A stretch of 64,000 nucleotides of DNA from CAMLIZ01 sp036231905. Its GTDB lineage: Bacteria; Pseudomonadota; Gammaproteobacteria; Burkholderiales; Burkholderiaceae_C. The translations under genes were made by a program, and so were the position numbers. The notes below the pieces were generated by a model that did not search any database, had not been told where the DNA came from, and was given only the letters and a program-made list of their open reading frames with translations. This document shows positions 44,257-52,346 of this stretch, one piece after another; positions within the stretch are counted from its first letter, which is position 1, and each line of letters opens with the position of its first letter. The stretch spans positions 62,001 to 126,000 of the forward strand of contig NZ_JAZARE010000004.1 of assembly GCF_036231905.1 (NCBI RefSeq). The letters run 5' to 3'.

Positions 44257-46251
44257 ATGCAGTATTTCGTGACAGGCGCCACCGGTTTCATCGGCAAACG
44301 GCTGGTCAAGGCACTGCTGGCCCGCCGCGGCGCCACGGTGTACTTTCTGCTGCGGCGCGAAAGTGAAGGCAAGGTGCCCGAGCTGCTCGAGTATTGGAGT
44401 GCCGGCAAGGGCCGCGCGGTGCCGATCTACGGGGACCTCACCGGCAAGAAGCTGGGCGTGTCCGCCGAGGACGTGAAGGCGCTCAAGGGCAGCGTCGACA
44501 TGATGTACCACCTGGCCGCGGTGTACGACCTGGGCGCGGACGAAGAGTCGCAGGTGCAGGTGAACATCGAGGGCACGCGCAATGCGGTGGAGTTCGCCAA
44601 GGCAATCGACGCCGGGCACTTCCATCATGTGTCGTCCATCGCGGCTGCAGGTCTGTACGAGGGCGTCTTCCGGGAGGACATGTTCGAGGAAGCGGAAGGC
44701 CTGGACCATCCGTACTTCATGACCAAGCACGAGAGCGAGAAGATCGTTCGCAAGGAGTGCAAGGTGCCGTGGACGGTGTATCGCCCCGCGATGGTGGTGG
44801 GCGATTCGGCCACCGGCGAGATGGACAAGATCGACGGCCCGTACTACTTCTTCAAGCTGATCCAGCGCATGCGCCAGATCCTGCCGCCGTGGATGCCGTC
44901 GGTGGGCCTGGAGGGCGGGCGCGTCAACATCGTGCCGGTGGACTACGTGGTGGCCGCACTCGACGCGATCAGCCACGCCAAGGCCGAGCTCAACAAGCGC
45001 TGCTTCCACCTGGTGGACCCGCAGGGCTATCGCGTGGGCGACGTGCTGGACATCTTCTCCAAGGCGGCGCATGCGCCGAAGATGAACCTGTTCATCAACG
45101 CGGCGCTGCTGGGGTTCATTCCGCGCAGCGTGAAGAAGGGCATGATGGCCCTGGCGCCGGTGCGCCGCGTGCGCAACGCGGTGATGAAGGACCTGGGGCT
45201 GCCGGAGGACATCCTCACCTTCGTCAACTACCCGACGCGCTTCGACAGTCGCGAGACGCAGGCCATCCTGAAGGGCACGGGCATCGAGGTGCCCAACCTG
45301 AAGGACTACGCCTGGCGCCTGTGGGACTACTGGGAGCGCCACCTCGACCCCGACCTGCTGATCGACCGGTCCCTGAAGGGCGCGGTGGGCGGCAAGGTGG
45401 TGCTGGTGACCGGTGGCTCCTCCGGCATCGGCCTGGCGGCGGCGAAGAAGTTTGCGGAAGCGGGCGCCATCACGGTGATCTGCGCGCGCGACGAGGCCAA
45501 GCTCGCCGAAGCCAGGAAGGAGATCCTGCAGCACGCCGGCAAGGACGCGCAGGTTGTCACCTACTCGGCCGACATCGCCAACGAGCAGAGCTGCGGCGAA
45601 CTGGTGCAGTGGCTGTCCGACACCTATGGCGGCGTGGACTTCCTGATCAACAACGCCGGGCGCTCCATCCGCCGTGCGATCGAGTCGAGCTACGACCGCT
45701 TCCACGACTACGAACGGACCATGCAGCTGAACTACTTCGGCTGCCTGCGCGTCACCATGGGCCTGCTGCCCGGCATGGTGGCCAAGCGCAAGGGCCATGT
45801 GGTGAACATCAGCTCGATCGGCGTGCTGACCAACGCACCGCGCTTCTCGGCCTACGTGGCCAGCAAGGCCGCGCTGGACGCGTGGACGCGTTGCGCGTCC
45901 AGCGAGTTCGCCGACCAGGGCATCACCTTCACCACCATCAACATGCCGCTGGTGCGCACGCCGATGATCGCGCCCACCAAGATCTACCAGAACGTGCCCA
46001 CACTGGCGCCGGAAGAGGCAGCCGACATGATCGCGCAGGCCTGCGTGTACAAGCCGGTGCGCATCGCCACCCGGCTGGGCATCACCGGCCAGGTGCTGCA
46101 TGCACTGCTGCCGCGGGTGGCGCAGATCATGATGAACACCAGCTTCCGCATGTTCCCGGACAGCGATGCCGCCAAGGGCGAGAAGGGCAAGCCGACGCTG
46201 TCGCCCGAAGCCATCGCCCTGCAGCAGATGATGCGCGGCATCCATTTCTGA
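44257..46251 (+). CDS. Two-domain fatty acyl-CoA/ACP reductase (Maqu_2507 type)
   Basis: 664 residues. The N-terminal half is an extended SDR with TGATGFIGKRL, HLAAVYDLGADEE and YFMTKHESEK; the C-terminal half, from about residue 385, is a classical SDR with VTGGSSGIGLA, NNAGRSIRR, NISSIGVLTN and YVASK. From memory this layout and many blocks match the Marinobacter Maqu_2507 fatty acyl reductase, which reduces acyl-CoA or acyl-ACP through the aldehyde to fatty alcohol, a wax-ester precursor. The ATG at 44257 follows GAGGAGGAT. No wax synthase gene lies in the window. A generic two-domain SDR of unknown substrate is the alternative. Confidence 0.8.
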   Translation: MQYFVTGATGFIGKRLVKALLARRGATVYFLLRRESEGKVPELLEYWSAGKGRAVPIYGDLTGKKLGVSAEDVKALKGSVDMMYHLAAVYDLGADEESQVQVNIEGTRNAVEFAKAIDAGHFHHVSSIAAAGLYEGVFREDMFEEAEGLDHPYFMTKHESEKIVRKECKVPWTVYRPAMVVGDSATGEMDKIDGPYYFFKLIQRMRQILPPWMPSVGLEGGRVNIVPVDYVVAALDAISHAKAELNKRCFHLVDPQGYRVGDVLDIFSKAAHAPKMNLFINAALLGFIPRSVKKGMMALAPVRRVRNAVMKDLGLPEDILTFVNYPTRFDSRETQAILKGTGIEVPNLKDYAWRLWDYWERHLDPDLLIDRSLKGAVGGKVVLVTGGSSGIGLAAAKKFAEAGAITVICARDEAKLAEARKEILQHAGKDAQVVTYSADIANEQSCGELVQWLSDTYGGVDFLINNAGRSIRRAIESSYDRFHDYERTMQLNYFGCLRVTMGLLPGMVAKRKGHVVNISSIGVLTNAPRFSAYVASKAALDAWTRCASSEFADQGITFTTINMPLVRTPMIAPTKIYQNVPTLAPEEAADMIAQACVYKPVRIATRLGITGQVLHALLPRVAQIMMNTSFRMFPDSDAAKGEKGKPTLSPEAIALQQMMRGIHF

Positions 46252-46280
46252 CAAACAGGACGCGGAAGCGTCCAGTTTGT
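46251..46280. terminator. Hairpin terminator after the acyl reductase gene
   Basis: ACAAAC-A-GGACGC (46251-46263) pairs with GCGTCC-A-GTTTGT (46268-46280) around a GGAA tetraloop, with one A-A mismatch. The stem begins on the last base of the stop codon. The ACAAAC/GTTTGT ends give a partial T-run on either strand. Confidence 0.65.
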
Positions 46281-46331
46281 CGGCGCTGCGTTCGACGGAG
46301 CGGCCTGGCGGCTGTCCGTCAACTGGCGCCT

Positions 46332-46361
46332 GAGCCGGCCCGCGCTGGGCGCGGGCGGCTC
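46332..46361 (-). terminator. GC-rich hairpin at the end of the CDF gene
   Basis: GAGCC...CCCGCGC pairs with GCGCGGG...GGCTC around a TGG loop, overlapping the CDF stop codon on the minus strand. No T-run follows, so intrinsic termination is uncertain. Confidence 0.4.
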
Positions 46362-47001
46362 AATGGGGGTGCTGTGCGTGGGTGTGCGGGGTGGCCAGTT
46401 CCGACTTCGCTTGGCGCAGCACGCTGATCGATGCGCTGAGCGCCAGCAGGGCCATCGCGGCAGCGACCAGCAGGTCTGGCCAGGCGCTTCCGGTGCCGAA
46501 GACGCCGAGCGCGGCCAAGCCGACGGCCACGTTGCCCAGCGCATCGTTGCGAGTGCACAGCCAGACCGACCGCATGTTGGCGTCGCCCTCGCGCCAGGCG
46601 TAGAGCAACACGGCGACGCCGACGTTCACCGCCAGCGCCAGCACGGCGACAACGCCCATGGTGGCCGGCTCCGGCACCTGGCCGCTGGTCCAGGCCCAGA
46701 TGGCGCGGCCCAGCACCAGCACGCCAAATGCGCCCATGGAGGCGGCTTTCACCTGCGCCGCACGGGCGCGCGCCACCACACCCATGGCGAGTACCGCCAA
46801 CGACAGCCCGTAGTTGGCCGCGTCGCCGGCAAAGTCCACCGCGTCGGCCAGCAGGGACACCGAGCCGGACCGCACGCCGGCACCCACCTCCAGGAGGAAC
46901 ATCGCTGCGTTCAGCAGCAGGGCGATCCACAACACCCGCCGATAGCGGGGATCGTTGGCCCGCGAGGGCGGGGCTTCATGGTGGCAGCAGTGAGCAGACA
47001 T
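46360..47001 (-). CDS. Short CDF-family cation efflux protein
   Basis: 213 residues with about five to six membrane helices, in the inner membrane. The TM2 metal site is LLADAVDFAGDAANYG (Asp-rich), and TM5 has CTRNDALGNVAVG, where a Cys stands at the place of the usual His four residues before the Asp. The C-terminal cytoplasmic domain of YiiP-type CDFs is missing. Both ends are metal-ligand rich: AHCCHHE at the start and HTHAQHPH at the end. It is divergent from a PbrR/CadR-type regulator and its promoter carries the operator, so Cd, Pb or Zn efflux is likely; the ion is inferred from the regulator. Confidence 0.85.
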   Translation of the reverse strand: MSAHCCHHEAPPSRANDPRYRRVLWIALLLNAAMFLLEVGAGVRSGSVSLLADAVDFAGDAANYGLSLAVLAMGVVARARAAQVKAASMGAFGVLVLGRAIWAWTSGQVPEPATMGVVAVLALAVNVGVAVLLYAWREGDANMRSVWLCTRNDALGNVAVGLAALGVFGTGSAWPDLLVAAAMALLALSASISVLRQAKSELATPHTHAQHPH

Positions 47002-47007
47002 GCGGGC

Positions 47008-47038
47008 ATTGCAAAGCATGAAGTCACTTCAGGGTCAA
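47008..47038 (-). promoter_or_regulatory. MerR-type promoter and operator of the CDF gene
   Basis: On the minus strand, TTGACC (47038-47033) and TGCAAT (47013-47008) are 19 bp apart, the over-long spacing of MerR-family promoters. Inside lies the dyad AGCATGAAGT-C-ACTTCAGGGT (47015-47035) with a perfect TGAAGT-C-ACTTCA core. The -10 is only 6 bp from the CDF ATG, so the transcript should be leaderless or nearly so. The regulator gene itself reads away on the plus strand. Confidence 0.8.
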
Positions 47039-47073
47039 GCGCGTAGACTGGCCCTGCTCGCGAAAGGGTTGGC

Positions 47074-47508
47074 ATGAAGATCGGGGAACTGGCTGCTGCC
47101 GCCGGGATGCCGGTGGAAACCGTGCGCTTCTACGAAAAGCAGGGGCTGCTGCCGGCGCCGACCCGCGCTGGCAACAACTACCGGCGCTACGACGCCCAAG
47201 CCTTGCAGCGCTTGAGGTTCATCGGCAATTGCCGGGCGCTGGACATGAGCCTGGAGGAGGTGCGCATCCTGCTGCAGTTCATCGACCAGCCGAGCGCCGA
47301 TTGCTCGCCCGTGGATGCACTGGTGGCCGAACACCTGCAGCATGTGCGCGAGCGCATGGCGGAACTGAAGGCGCTGGAGCACCAGCTGAAGCTGTTGCAG
47401 TCGGCCTGCGGGCATGCGGCGCCGCACGAGGTGTGCGGCATCGTGCTGGCGCTGTCAGAAGGCGCCGGCGTTGGGCCGGCGCGCCGAGGCGTGCACAGCC
47501 AGCGCTGA
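47074..47508 (+). CDS. Cd(II)/Pb(II)-responsive MerR-family regulator
   Basis: 144 residues. The N-terminal winged helix (MKIGELAAAAGMPVETVRFY, GNNYRRYD) is MerR-type. The metal-site cysteines Cys77, Cys112 and Cys121 are in the PbrR spacing (known: 78, 113, 122) and close to CadR (77, 112, 119), in contrast to ZntR or CueR. It should untwist the 19-bp-spaced promoter of the divergent CDF gene on metal binding. The tail after residue 125 is Gly/Arg-rich and not conserved. Confidence 0.9.
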   Translation: MKIGELAAAAGMPVETVRFYEKQGLLPAPTRAGNNYRRYDAQALQRLRFIGNCRALDMSLEEVRILLQFIDQPSADCSPVDALVAEHLQHVRERMAELKALEHQLKLLQSACGHAAPHEVCGIVLALSEGAGVGPARRGVHSQR

Positions 47509-47515
47509 GGGGCTT

Positions 47516-47812
47516 TTAGTTCGCCTTCTGGATCTGCGTGACGGTGTAGGCGCCGTCGACCTTTTCCACCGTGAAGCGAACACGGTCGCCAACGGCGAAC
47601 TGGCTCAGCAGCGCGGCGTCCTTCATCCGGAACGCCATCGTCATGGGCGGCATGTCCAGGTTCTTGATCTCGCCGTGCTTGAGCGTGATCTTCTGCTGCG
47701 CGGGATCGATCTTGCGAACCTCACCCTCGGTGGTGGGCGCCTGCGCCCAGGCAGCCACGGCGGCGCCCGTCAGGGAAGCCAGGAGAATGAGTTGCCGAAT
47801 GCGGGTCTTCAT
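47516..47812 (-). CDS. CusF-like periplasmic copper-binding protein
   Basis: 98 residues: a signal peptide (about 1-23, ending AAWAQA) and one small beta-barrel. The metal site is His46 with Met57 and Met59 in NLDMPPMTMAF. E. coli CusF has a Trp (WPEMTM) that covers Cu(I); here the position is Met54, a variant seen in other family members. CusF carries Cu(I) or Ag(I) to CusCBA; no such pump is in the window. It is convergent with the MerR gene, 7 bp apart. Confidence 0.85.
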   Translation of the reverse strand: MKTRIRQLILLASLTGAAVAAWAQAPTTEGEVRKIDPAQQKITLKHGEIKNLDMPPMTMAFRMKDAALLSQFAVGDRVRFTVEKVDGAYTVTQIQKAN

Positions 47813-47911
47813 CCTGGTTCAACGTCCGGTGCCCGGCGGGAGAGGACACGCGCCTGCGCCAGTAACCATGATGATGGCGTGCCCGCGGCCGATTTCAAGC
47901 GGCCGTTTCAG

Positions 47912-47938
47912 TTGTTCACCGGCGGCCGTCCCTACAAT
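47912..47938 (+). promoter_or_regulatory. Candidate argB promoter
   Basis: TTGTTC (47912-47917) and TACAAT (47933-47938) with a 15-bp spacer, 29 bp before the argB ATG. The spacer is short for sigma-70, so the call is tentative. Confidence 0.4.
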
Positions 47939-47967
47939 CGGCCGCAGTTTCGCCTTCCCCGCACGCC

Positions 47968-48879
47968 ATGAGCACTCCTGCCGCCGCCGAACACGACCTG
48001 GCCCACATCACGCCGCGCGAAAAAGCGGAGATCCTGGCCCAGGCGCTGCCTTACATCCGCCGTTTCCATGGCCGCACGCTGGTCATCAAGTACGGCGGCA
48101 ATGCCATGACCGACCCGGCCCTGCAGCAGGATTTCGCCGAGGACGTGGTGCTGCTCAAGCTGGTAGGCATGAACCCGGTGGTGGTGCACGGCGGGGGCCC
48201 GCAGATCGACGAGGCGCTGGCCAAGATCGGCAAGAAGGGCACCTTCATCCAGGGCATGCGCGTCACCGACGAGGAGACGATGGAAGTCGTGGAATGGGTG
48301 CTGGGCGGCGAGGTGCAGCAGGACATCGTGGGCCTGATCAACCATGCCGGCGGCAAGGCGGTAGGCCTCACAGGCCGCGACGGCGGGCTGATCCGGGCGC
48401 GCAAGCTGAAGATGGTCGACAAGGACGACCCCAACAAGACGCACGACGTCGGCCAGGTGGGCGAAATCGCGTCCATCGACCCCAGCGTGGTGAAGGCGCT
48501 GCAGGACGACCAGTTCATCCCCGTCATCAGCCCGATCGGTTTCGGCGAGGACAACGAGAGCTACAACATCAATGCCGACCTCGTGGCCGGCAAGCTGGCC
48601 GAGGTGCTGCGCGCCGAGAAGCTGCTGCTGCTCACCAACACGCCGGGCGTGCTGAACAAGGCGGGCCAGTTGCTCACCGACCTGTCGGCGCGCGAGATCG
48701 ACGAGCTGTTCGCTGACGGCACCATTTCCGGCGGCATGCTGCCCAAGATTGCGTCGGCGCTGGACGCCGCCAAGAGCGGCGTGAACACGGTGCACATCAT
48801 CGACGGCCGGGTGCCGCATGCGCTGCTGCTGGAAGTGCTGTCCGACCAGGCCTACGGCACGATGATCCGCTCGCATTGA
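47968..48879 (+). CDS. argB: Acetylglutamate kinase
   Basis: 303 residues. Phosphorylates N-acetylglutamate in arginine synthesis. The amino acid kinase motifs are VIKYGGNAM, VHGGGPQIDEAL, GLTGRDGGLIRA and FGEDNESYNINADLVAG. The N-terminal helix (AEILAQALPYIRRFHGRT) is the extension present in arginine-sensitive hexameric enzymes, so feedback inhibition by arginine is likely. It overlaps the following HAD gene by 4 bp. Confidence 0.95.
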   Translation: MSTPAAAEHDLAHITPREKAEILAQALPYIRRFHGRTLVIKYGGNAMTDPALQQDFAEDVVLLKLVGMNPVVVHGGGPQIDEALAKIGKKGTFIQGMRVTDEETMEVVEWVLGGEVQQDIVGLINHAGGKAVGLTGRDGGLIRARKLKMVDKDDPNKTHDVGQVGEIASIDPSVVKALQDDQFIPVISPIGFGEDNESYNINADLVAGKLAEVLRAEKLLLLTNTPGVLNKAGQLLTDLSAREIDELFADGTISGGMLPKIASALDAAKSGVNTVHIIDGRVPHALLLEVLSDQAYGTMIRSH

Positions 48880-49580
48880 GCACCGTGCCCGCGGGCCGGA
48901 CGGTCTGGCTGTTCGACCTGGACAACACGCTGCACGACGCGTCCAGTTCGGCCTTCCGCCTGCTGGACCGTTCGATGAGCGACTACATCCAGCAAACGCT
49001 CGCCATGACGGCCGATGAGGCCGACCGATTGCGCCGCCATTACTGGCAGCGCTACGGCGCCACCTTGCTGGGCCTGGTCCGCCACCACGGCGTCAAGGCG
49101 CCGCACTTCCTGGACCACACCCACCGCATGCCCGGGCTGGAAGGCATGCTCAAAGGCCATCCGCATGACTTTGCCGCGCTGCGCACTTTGCCGGGCCGCA
49201 AGTACATCCTGACCAACGCGCCGCGCGCGTACACCGAGCGGGTGTTGCGCACGCTGGGCATCGGGCACCTGTTCGACGGCGTGATCACCATCGAGGGCAT
49301 GCGCATGTTCGGCCACTGGCGTCCGAAGCCGGACACCCGCATGTTCCGCCGCCTGGCGGCGCAGCTGGGGGTGCGGCCCGCGCAGTGCGTGCTGGTGGAA
49401 GACACCCTGGCGCACCAGAAGGCGGCACGCGGCCTGGGCTTTCGAACCGTGTGGATGCAGCGCTGGATGAAAACTAATGCGCACAGACCCGAAGTTGGTG
49501 TTTACCTGCTGCGCAGGCCGACATACGTGTGTGCCAGAATCACTTCGCTACAACAGTTGCGAAAGCGCGTGCGCCGATGA
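48876..49580 (+). CDS. HAD-family pyrimidine 5'-nucleotidase
   Basis: 234 residues. Motif I is FDLDNTLHDAS, motif II ILTNAPRAYTERV, the lysine is in RPKPD and motif III VLVEDTLAHQKAA. The family (yeast SDT1/PHM8-like) removes phosphate from pyrimidine nucleotides. The start is TTG at 48876, overlapping the argB stop, or a GTG 9 bp later. The final 30 residues (after QRWMKTNA) are unlike the family and may be a run-on up to the slmA start. Same gene order as in many Burkholderiales. Confidence 0.85.
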   Translation: MSTVPAGRTVWLFDLDNTLHDASSSAFRLLDRSMSDYIQQTLAMTADEADRLRRHYWQRYGATLLGLVRHHGVKAPHFLDHTHRMPGLEGMLKGHPHDFAALRTLPGRKYILTNAPRAYTERVLRTLGIGHLFDGVITIEGMRMFGHWRPKPDTRMFRRLAAQLGVRPAQCVLVEDTLAHQKAARGLGFRTVWMQRWMKTNAHRPEVGVYLLRRPTYVCARITSLQQLRKRVRR

Positions 49581-50257
49581 CCGACCTGCCCGACCCAGAC
49601 GGCCCAGGCGAGGGGCTGCAAGACGCCCAGGCGCTGGTCACCGACCCGCCCGACGAGGCTGCTGCCGCCGGCACGCGCAAGCGGCCCAAGCCGGGCGAGC
49701 GGCGTGTGCAGATCCTGCAGACGCTGGCCTCCATGCTGGAACAACCCGGCGCAGAGCGCATCACCACCGCCGCGCTGGCCGCCAAGTTGCAGGTCTCCGA
49801 AGCGGCGCTGTACCGCCACTTCGCCAGCAAGGCGCAGATGTTCGAAGGGCTGATCGAGTTCATCGAGTCCAGCCTATTCACCCTGATCAACCAGATCGGC
49901 GAGCGCGAAGCCGACGGCGCCCAGCAGGCGCGTCGCATCGTGACCGTGGTGCTCCAGTTCGGCGAAAAGAACCCCGGCATGACCCGCGTCATGGTCGGCG
50001 ACGCGCTGGTCTTCGAGCACGAGCGCCTGCTGGCACGCATGAACCAGTTCTTCGAGCGCGTCGAGTCCGCGCTGCGGCAGAGCATGCGCCTGCAGGCCGA
50101 AGCGGCCGGCGCCGCCATGCCCACGGTGCAGGCCAACGCCCAGGCCTCCGTCATCACGGCCTTCGTGGTCGGCCGCCTGCAGCGTTATGCCCGCTCCGGC
50201 TTCAAGCGCAGCCCCACCGAACAACTGGACGCCGCGCTGCAGCTGCTGACGTCCTGA
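49577..50257 (+). CDS. slmA: Nucleoid occlusion factor SlmA
   Basis: 226 residues of the TetR family. The DNA-binding helix-turn-helix (ITTAALAAKLQVSEAALYRHFASKAQMFEGLIEF, here cited as KLQVSEAALYRHF) and the motif GEKNPGMTRVMVGDAL match SlmA, which blocks FtsZ ring assembly over the chromosome. An acidic N-terminal extension of about 35 residues precedes the usual start KPGERRVQILQTLA. The ATG at 49577 overlaps the HAD stop by 4 bp. Confidence 0.92.
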   Translation: MTDLPDPDGPGEGLQDAQALVTDPPDEAAAAGTRKRPKPGERRVQILQTLASMLEQPGAERITTAALAAKLQVSEAALYRHFASKAQMFEGLIEFIESSLFTLINQIGEREADGAQQARRIVTVVLQFGEKNPGMTRVMVGDALVFEHERLLARMNQFFERVESALRQSMRLQAEAAGAAMPTVQANAQASVITAFVVGRLQRYARSGFKRSPTEQLDAALQLLTS

Positions 50258-50278
50258 TCCCCGCCTGCGAGCCACTGA

Positions 50279-50923
50279 ATGCTCACCGTTGAGGCCGGTG
50301 GCGAGCCGCTGCAATTGCTGCCGGAGAAGGCCGCCTTCCTGCCCGCGCACGGCGCGCTGCTGGTGGCCGACGTGCACATCGGCAAGGCCGTGTCCTTCCG
50401 GCGCTGGGGCGTGCCGGTGCCGCGTGGTACGACCACCGACACCCTGCAGCGCCTGTCCTTGCTGATCGAGCAACTGCCGGTGAGGCGCCTGGTGTTCCTG
50501 GGCGACTTCCTGCATTCCGAGCGCGCTCATGCGCCCGCCACGCTGGCGGCCCTGGCCCGGTGGCGTGAGCGGCATGCGCGGCTGGCCGTGACGCTGGTGC
50601 GCGGCAACCACGACCTGCGCGCTGGCGATCCACCGGCGGCGCTCGGCATCGAGGTGGTGGACGAGCCCTTGCGGCTGGGCGGCCTGGCCTTGTGCCACCA
50701 TCCGCAACCGGTGGCGCACGCCTATGCCTTGGCAGGCCATCTGCATCCCTGCGTGGCCGTCGGCCGCGGGCTGGACCGCCTGCGCCTGCCGTGCTTCTGG
50801 CTGCGTCCGGCGCTGGGTGTCCTCCCGGCCTTCGGCGCCTTCACCGGCATGCATGCGGTGCATGCCGACGACGAAGACCGCGTCTTTGCCGTGGCCGAAC
50901 AGCGTGTGCTGGCGGTGGCCTGA
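50279..50923 (+). CDS. PdeM-like metallophosphoesterase
   Basis: 214 residues. Calcineurin-like metal motifs: LLVADVHIGKA (D-x-H), FLGDFLHS (GD), RGNHDLR (GNHD), and LCHHP and GHLHP for the later histidines. The spacing and the RRWGVPVPRGTT segment fit the PdeM family, called ligase-associated because it often neighbours DNA ligase and helicase genes. No such partners are here, so a DNA-repair role is only suggested. Confidence 0.82.
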   Translation: MLTVEAGGEPLQLLPEKAAFLPAHGALLVADVHIGKAVSFRRWGVPVPRGTTTDTLQRLSLLIEQLPVRRLVFLGDFLHSERAHAPATLAALARWRERHARLAVTLVRGNHDLRAGDPPAALGIEVVDEPLRLGGLALCHHPQPVAHAYALAGHLHPCVAVGRGLDRLRLPCFWLRPALGVLPAFGAFTGMHAVHADDEDRVFAVAEQRVLAVA

Positions 50924-50950
50924 GCTGGCTACACTGCCCCGCTGCCCGCC

Positions 50951-52333
50951 ATGACCATGCCGAACTCCCCCGCCTTCGAACGACTGATCGCCCGCGCCGA
51001 AACCGTGCTGTCGCGCCTGGAGGCCCTGCTGCCCCATGCGCCGGCGGCGCCCGACTGGGCCGCCTCGGTCGCGTTCCGCTATCGCAAGCGCGGCGGTTCG
51101 GGTGTGGTGGAGCCGGTGCGCCACGTGGCCACCATCCGCCTGGCCGACCTGAAGGAGATCGAGCCGCAGAAGGAGCGGCTGGTGCGCAACACCGAGCAGT
51201 TCGTGCAGGGGCGCCCTGCCAACAATGTGCTGCTCACCGGCGCCCGTGGCACCGGCAAGAGCTCGCTCATCAAGGCCTGCCTGAACGAATACGCCGGGCA
51301 GGGCCTGCGCCTGATCGAGGTGGACAAGGCCGACATGGTGGACCTGCCGGACATCGTGCACCTGGTGGCGCAGCGCCCCGAGCGCTTCATCGTGTTCTGC
51401 GATGACTTGAGCTTCGACGAGGGCGAGCCCGGCTACAAGGCGCTGAAGTCCATGCTGGACGGCTCGGTGGCGCAGGCCAGCGAAAACCTGCTGATCTACG
51501 CCACCAGCAACCGCCGCCACCTGCTGCCCGAGTACATGAAGGAGAACCTGTCCTACACCCACACCGACGATGGCGAGGTGCATCCGGGTGAGGTGGTGGA
51601 GGAAAAGATCTCCTTGTCCGAACGCTTCGGCCTGTGGATCAGCTTCTATCCTTTCAGCCAGGCCGAATACCTGGCGATCGCCGCGCAGTGGTTGCGCCAT
51701 TTCGGCGTGGCGGAAGAGGCCATCACGGCGGCGCGCAGCGAGTGCCTGGTGTGGGCGCTGGAGCGCGGGTCTCGTTCCGGCCGGGTGGCCTACCAGTTCG
51801 CGCGCGACTTCGCCGGACGGGGTGGGGCGCCCGCCGCGGCGGCCGCGCCTGTGCCCTCGGGCGATGACGCGCCCCAGGGCTGGACCATGTCTGAGGGGCT
51901 GCGCACGCCGGTGGAAGTGGCGGTCGGCGTGCTGATCCAGCGCTCGGCCGACGGCACCGAGGGCCGCTTCCTGCTGACCTCCCGTCCGGAAGGCAAGCCC
52001 TACGCCGGCTACTGGGAATTCCCGGGCGGCAAGCTGGAAGCCGGCGAAACGGTGGAACAGGCCTTGCGGCGCGAGTTGCACGAGGAACTCGGCATCACGA
52101 TCGGACCGGTACACGCCTGGAAGGTCGAGGTGTTCGACTATCCGCATGCCCTGGTGCGCCTGAATTTCTGCAAGGTGTACGACTGGCAGGGCGAGTTCGA
52201 GATGCGCGAGGGCCAGCAGATGGCCTGGAGCGGCCTGCCGGTCACGGTGGCCCCGGTGCTGCCCGGCACCGTGCCGGTATTGCGCTGGTTTGCTGCCGAA
52301 CGCGGTTTCACCGGCGACACCCACACCGACTGA
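50951..52333 (+). CDS. DUF815 AAA+ ATPase fused to NUDIX hydrolase
   Basis: 460 residues in one frame. Residues about 1-295 are a DUF815 ATPase with Walker A GARGTGKSSL (about 98-107), Walker B FIVFCDDLSF and sensor YATSNRRHL. An Ala/Pro linker (APAAAAAPVPSGDD) follows, then from about residue 317 a MutT-type NUDIX domain with the box GGKLEAGETVEQALRRELHE, consistent with 8-oxo-dGTP or related nucleotide cleanup. As far as I recall these are adjacent separate genes in relatives; no stop or ribosome binding site separates them here. The C-terminal LPGTVPVLRWFAAERG completes the NUDIX fold. Confidence 0.85.
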   Translation: MTMPNSPAFERLIARAETVLSRLEALLPHAPAAPDWAASVAFRYRKRGGSGVVEPVRHVATIRLADLKEIEPQKERLVRNTEQFVQGRPANNVLLTGARGTGKSSLIKACLNEYAGQGLRLIEVDKADMVDLPDIVHLVAQRPERFIVFCDDLSFDEGEPGYKALKSMLDGSVAQASENLLIYATSNRRHLLPEYMKENLSYTHTDDGEVHPGEVVEEKISLSERFGLWISFYPFSQAEYLAIAAQWLRHFGVAEEAITAARSECLVWALERGSRSGRVAYQFARDFAGRGGAPAAAAAPVPSGDDAPQGWTMSEGLRTPVEVAVGVLIQRSADGTEGRFLLTSRPEGKPYAGYWEFPGGKLEAGETVEQALRRELHEELGITIGPVHAWKVEVFDYPHALVRLNFCKVYDWQGEFEMREGQQMAWSGLPVTVAPVLPGTVPVLRWFAAERGFTGDTHTD

Positions 52334-52346
52334 CTACACTGGCCGG

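Noticed and set aside
44221..46427. Two 677-codon open frames overlapping the acyl reductase gene in another frame and on the other strand
   Set aside because: The frame from 44257 carries all SDR motifs and a strong ribosome binding site; the others have none.
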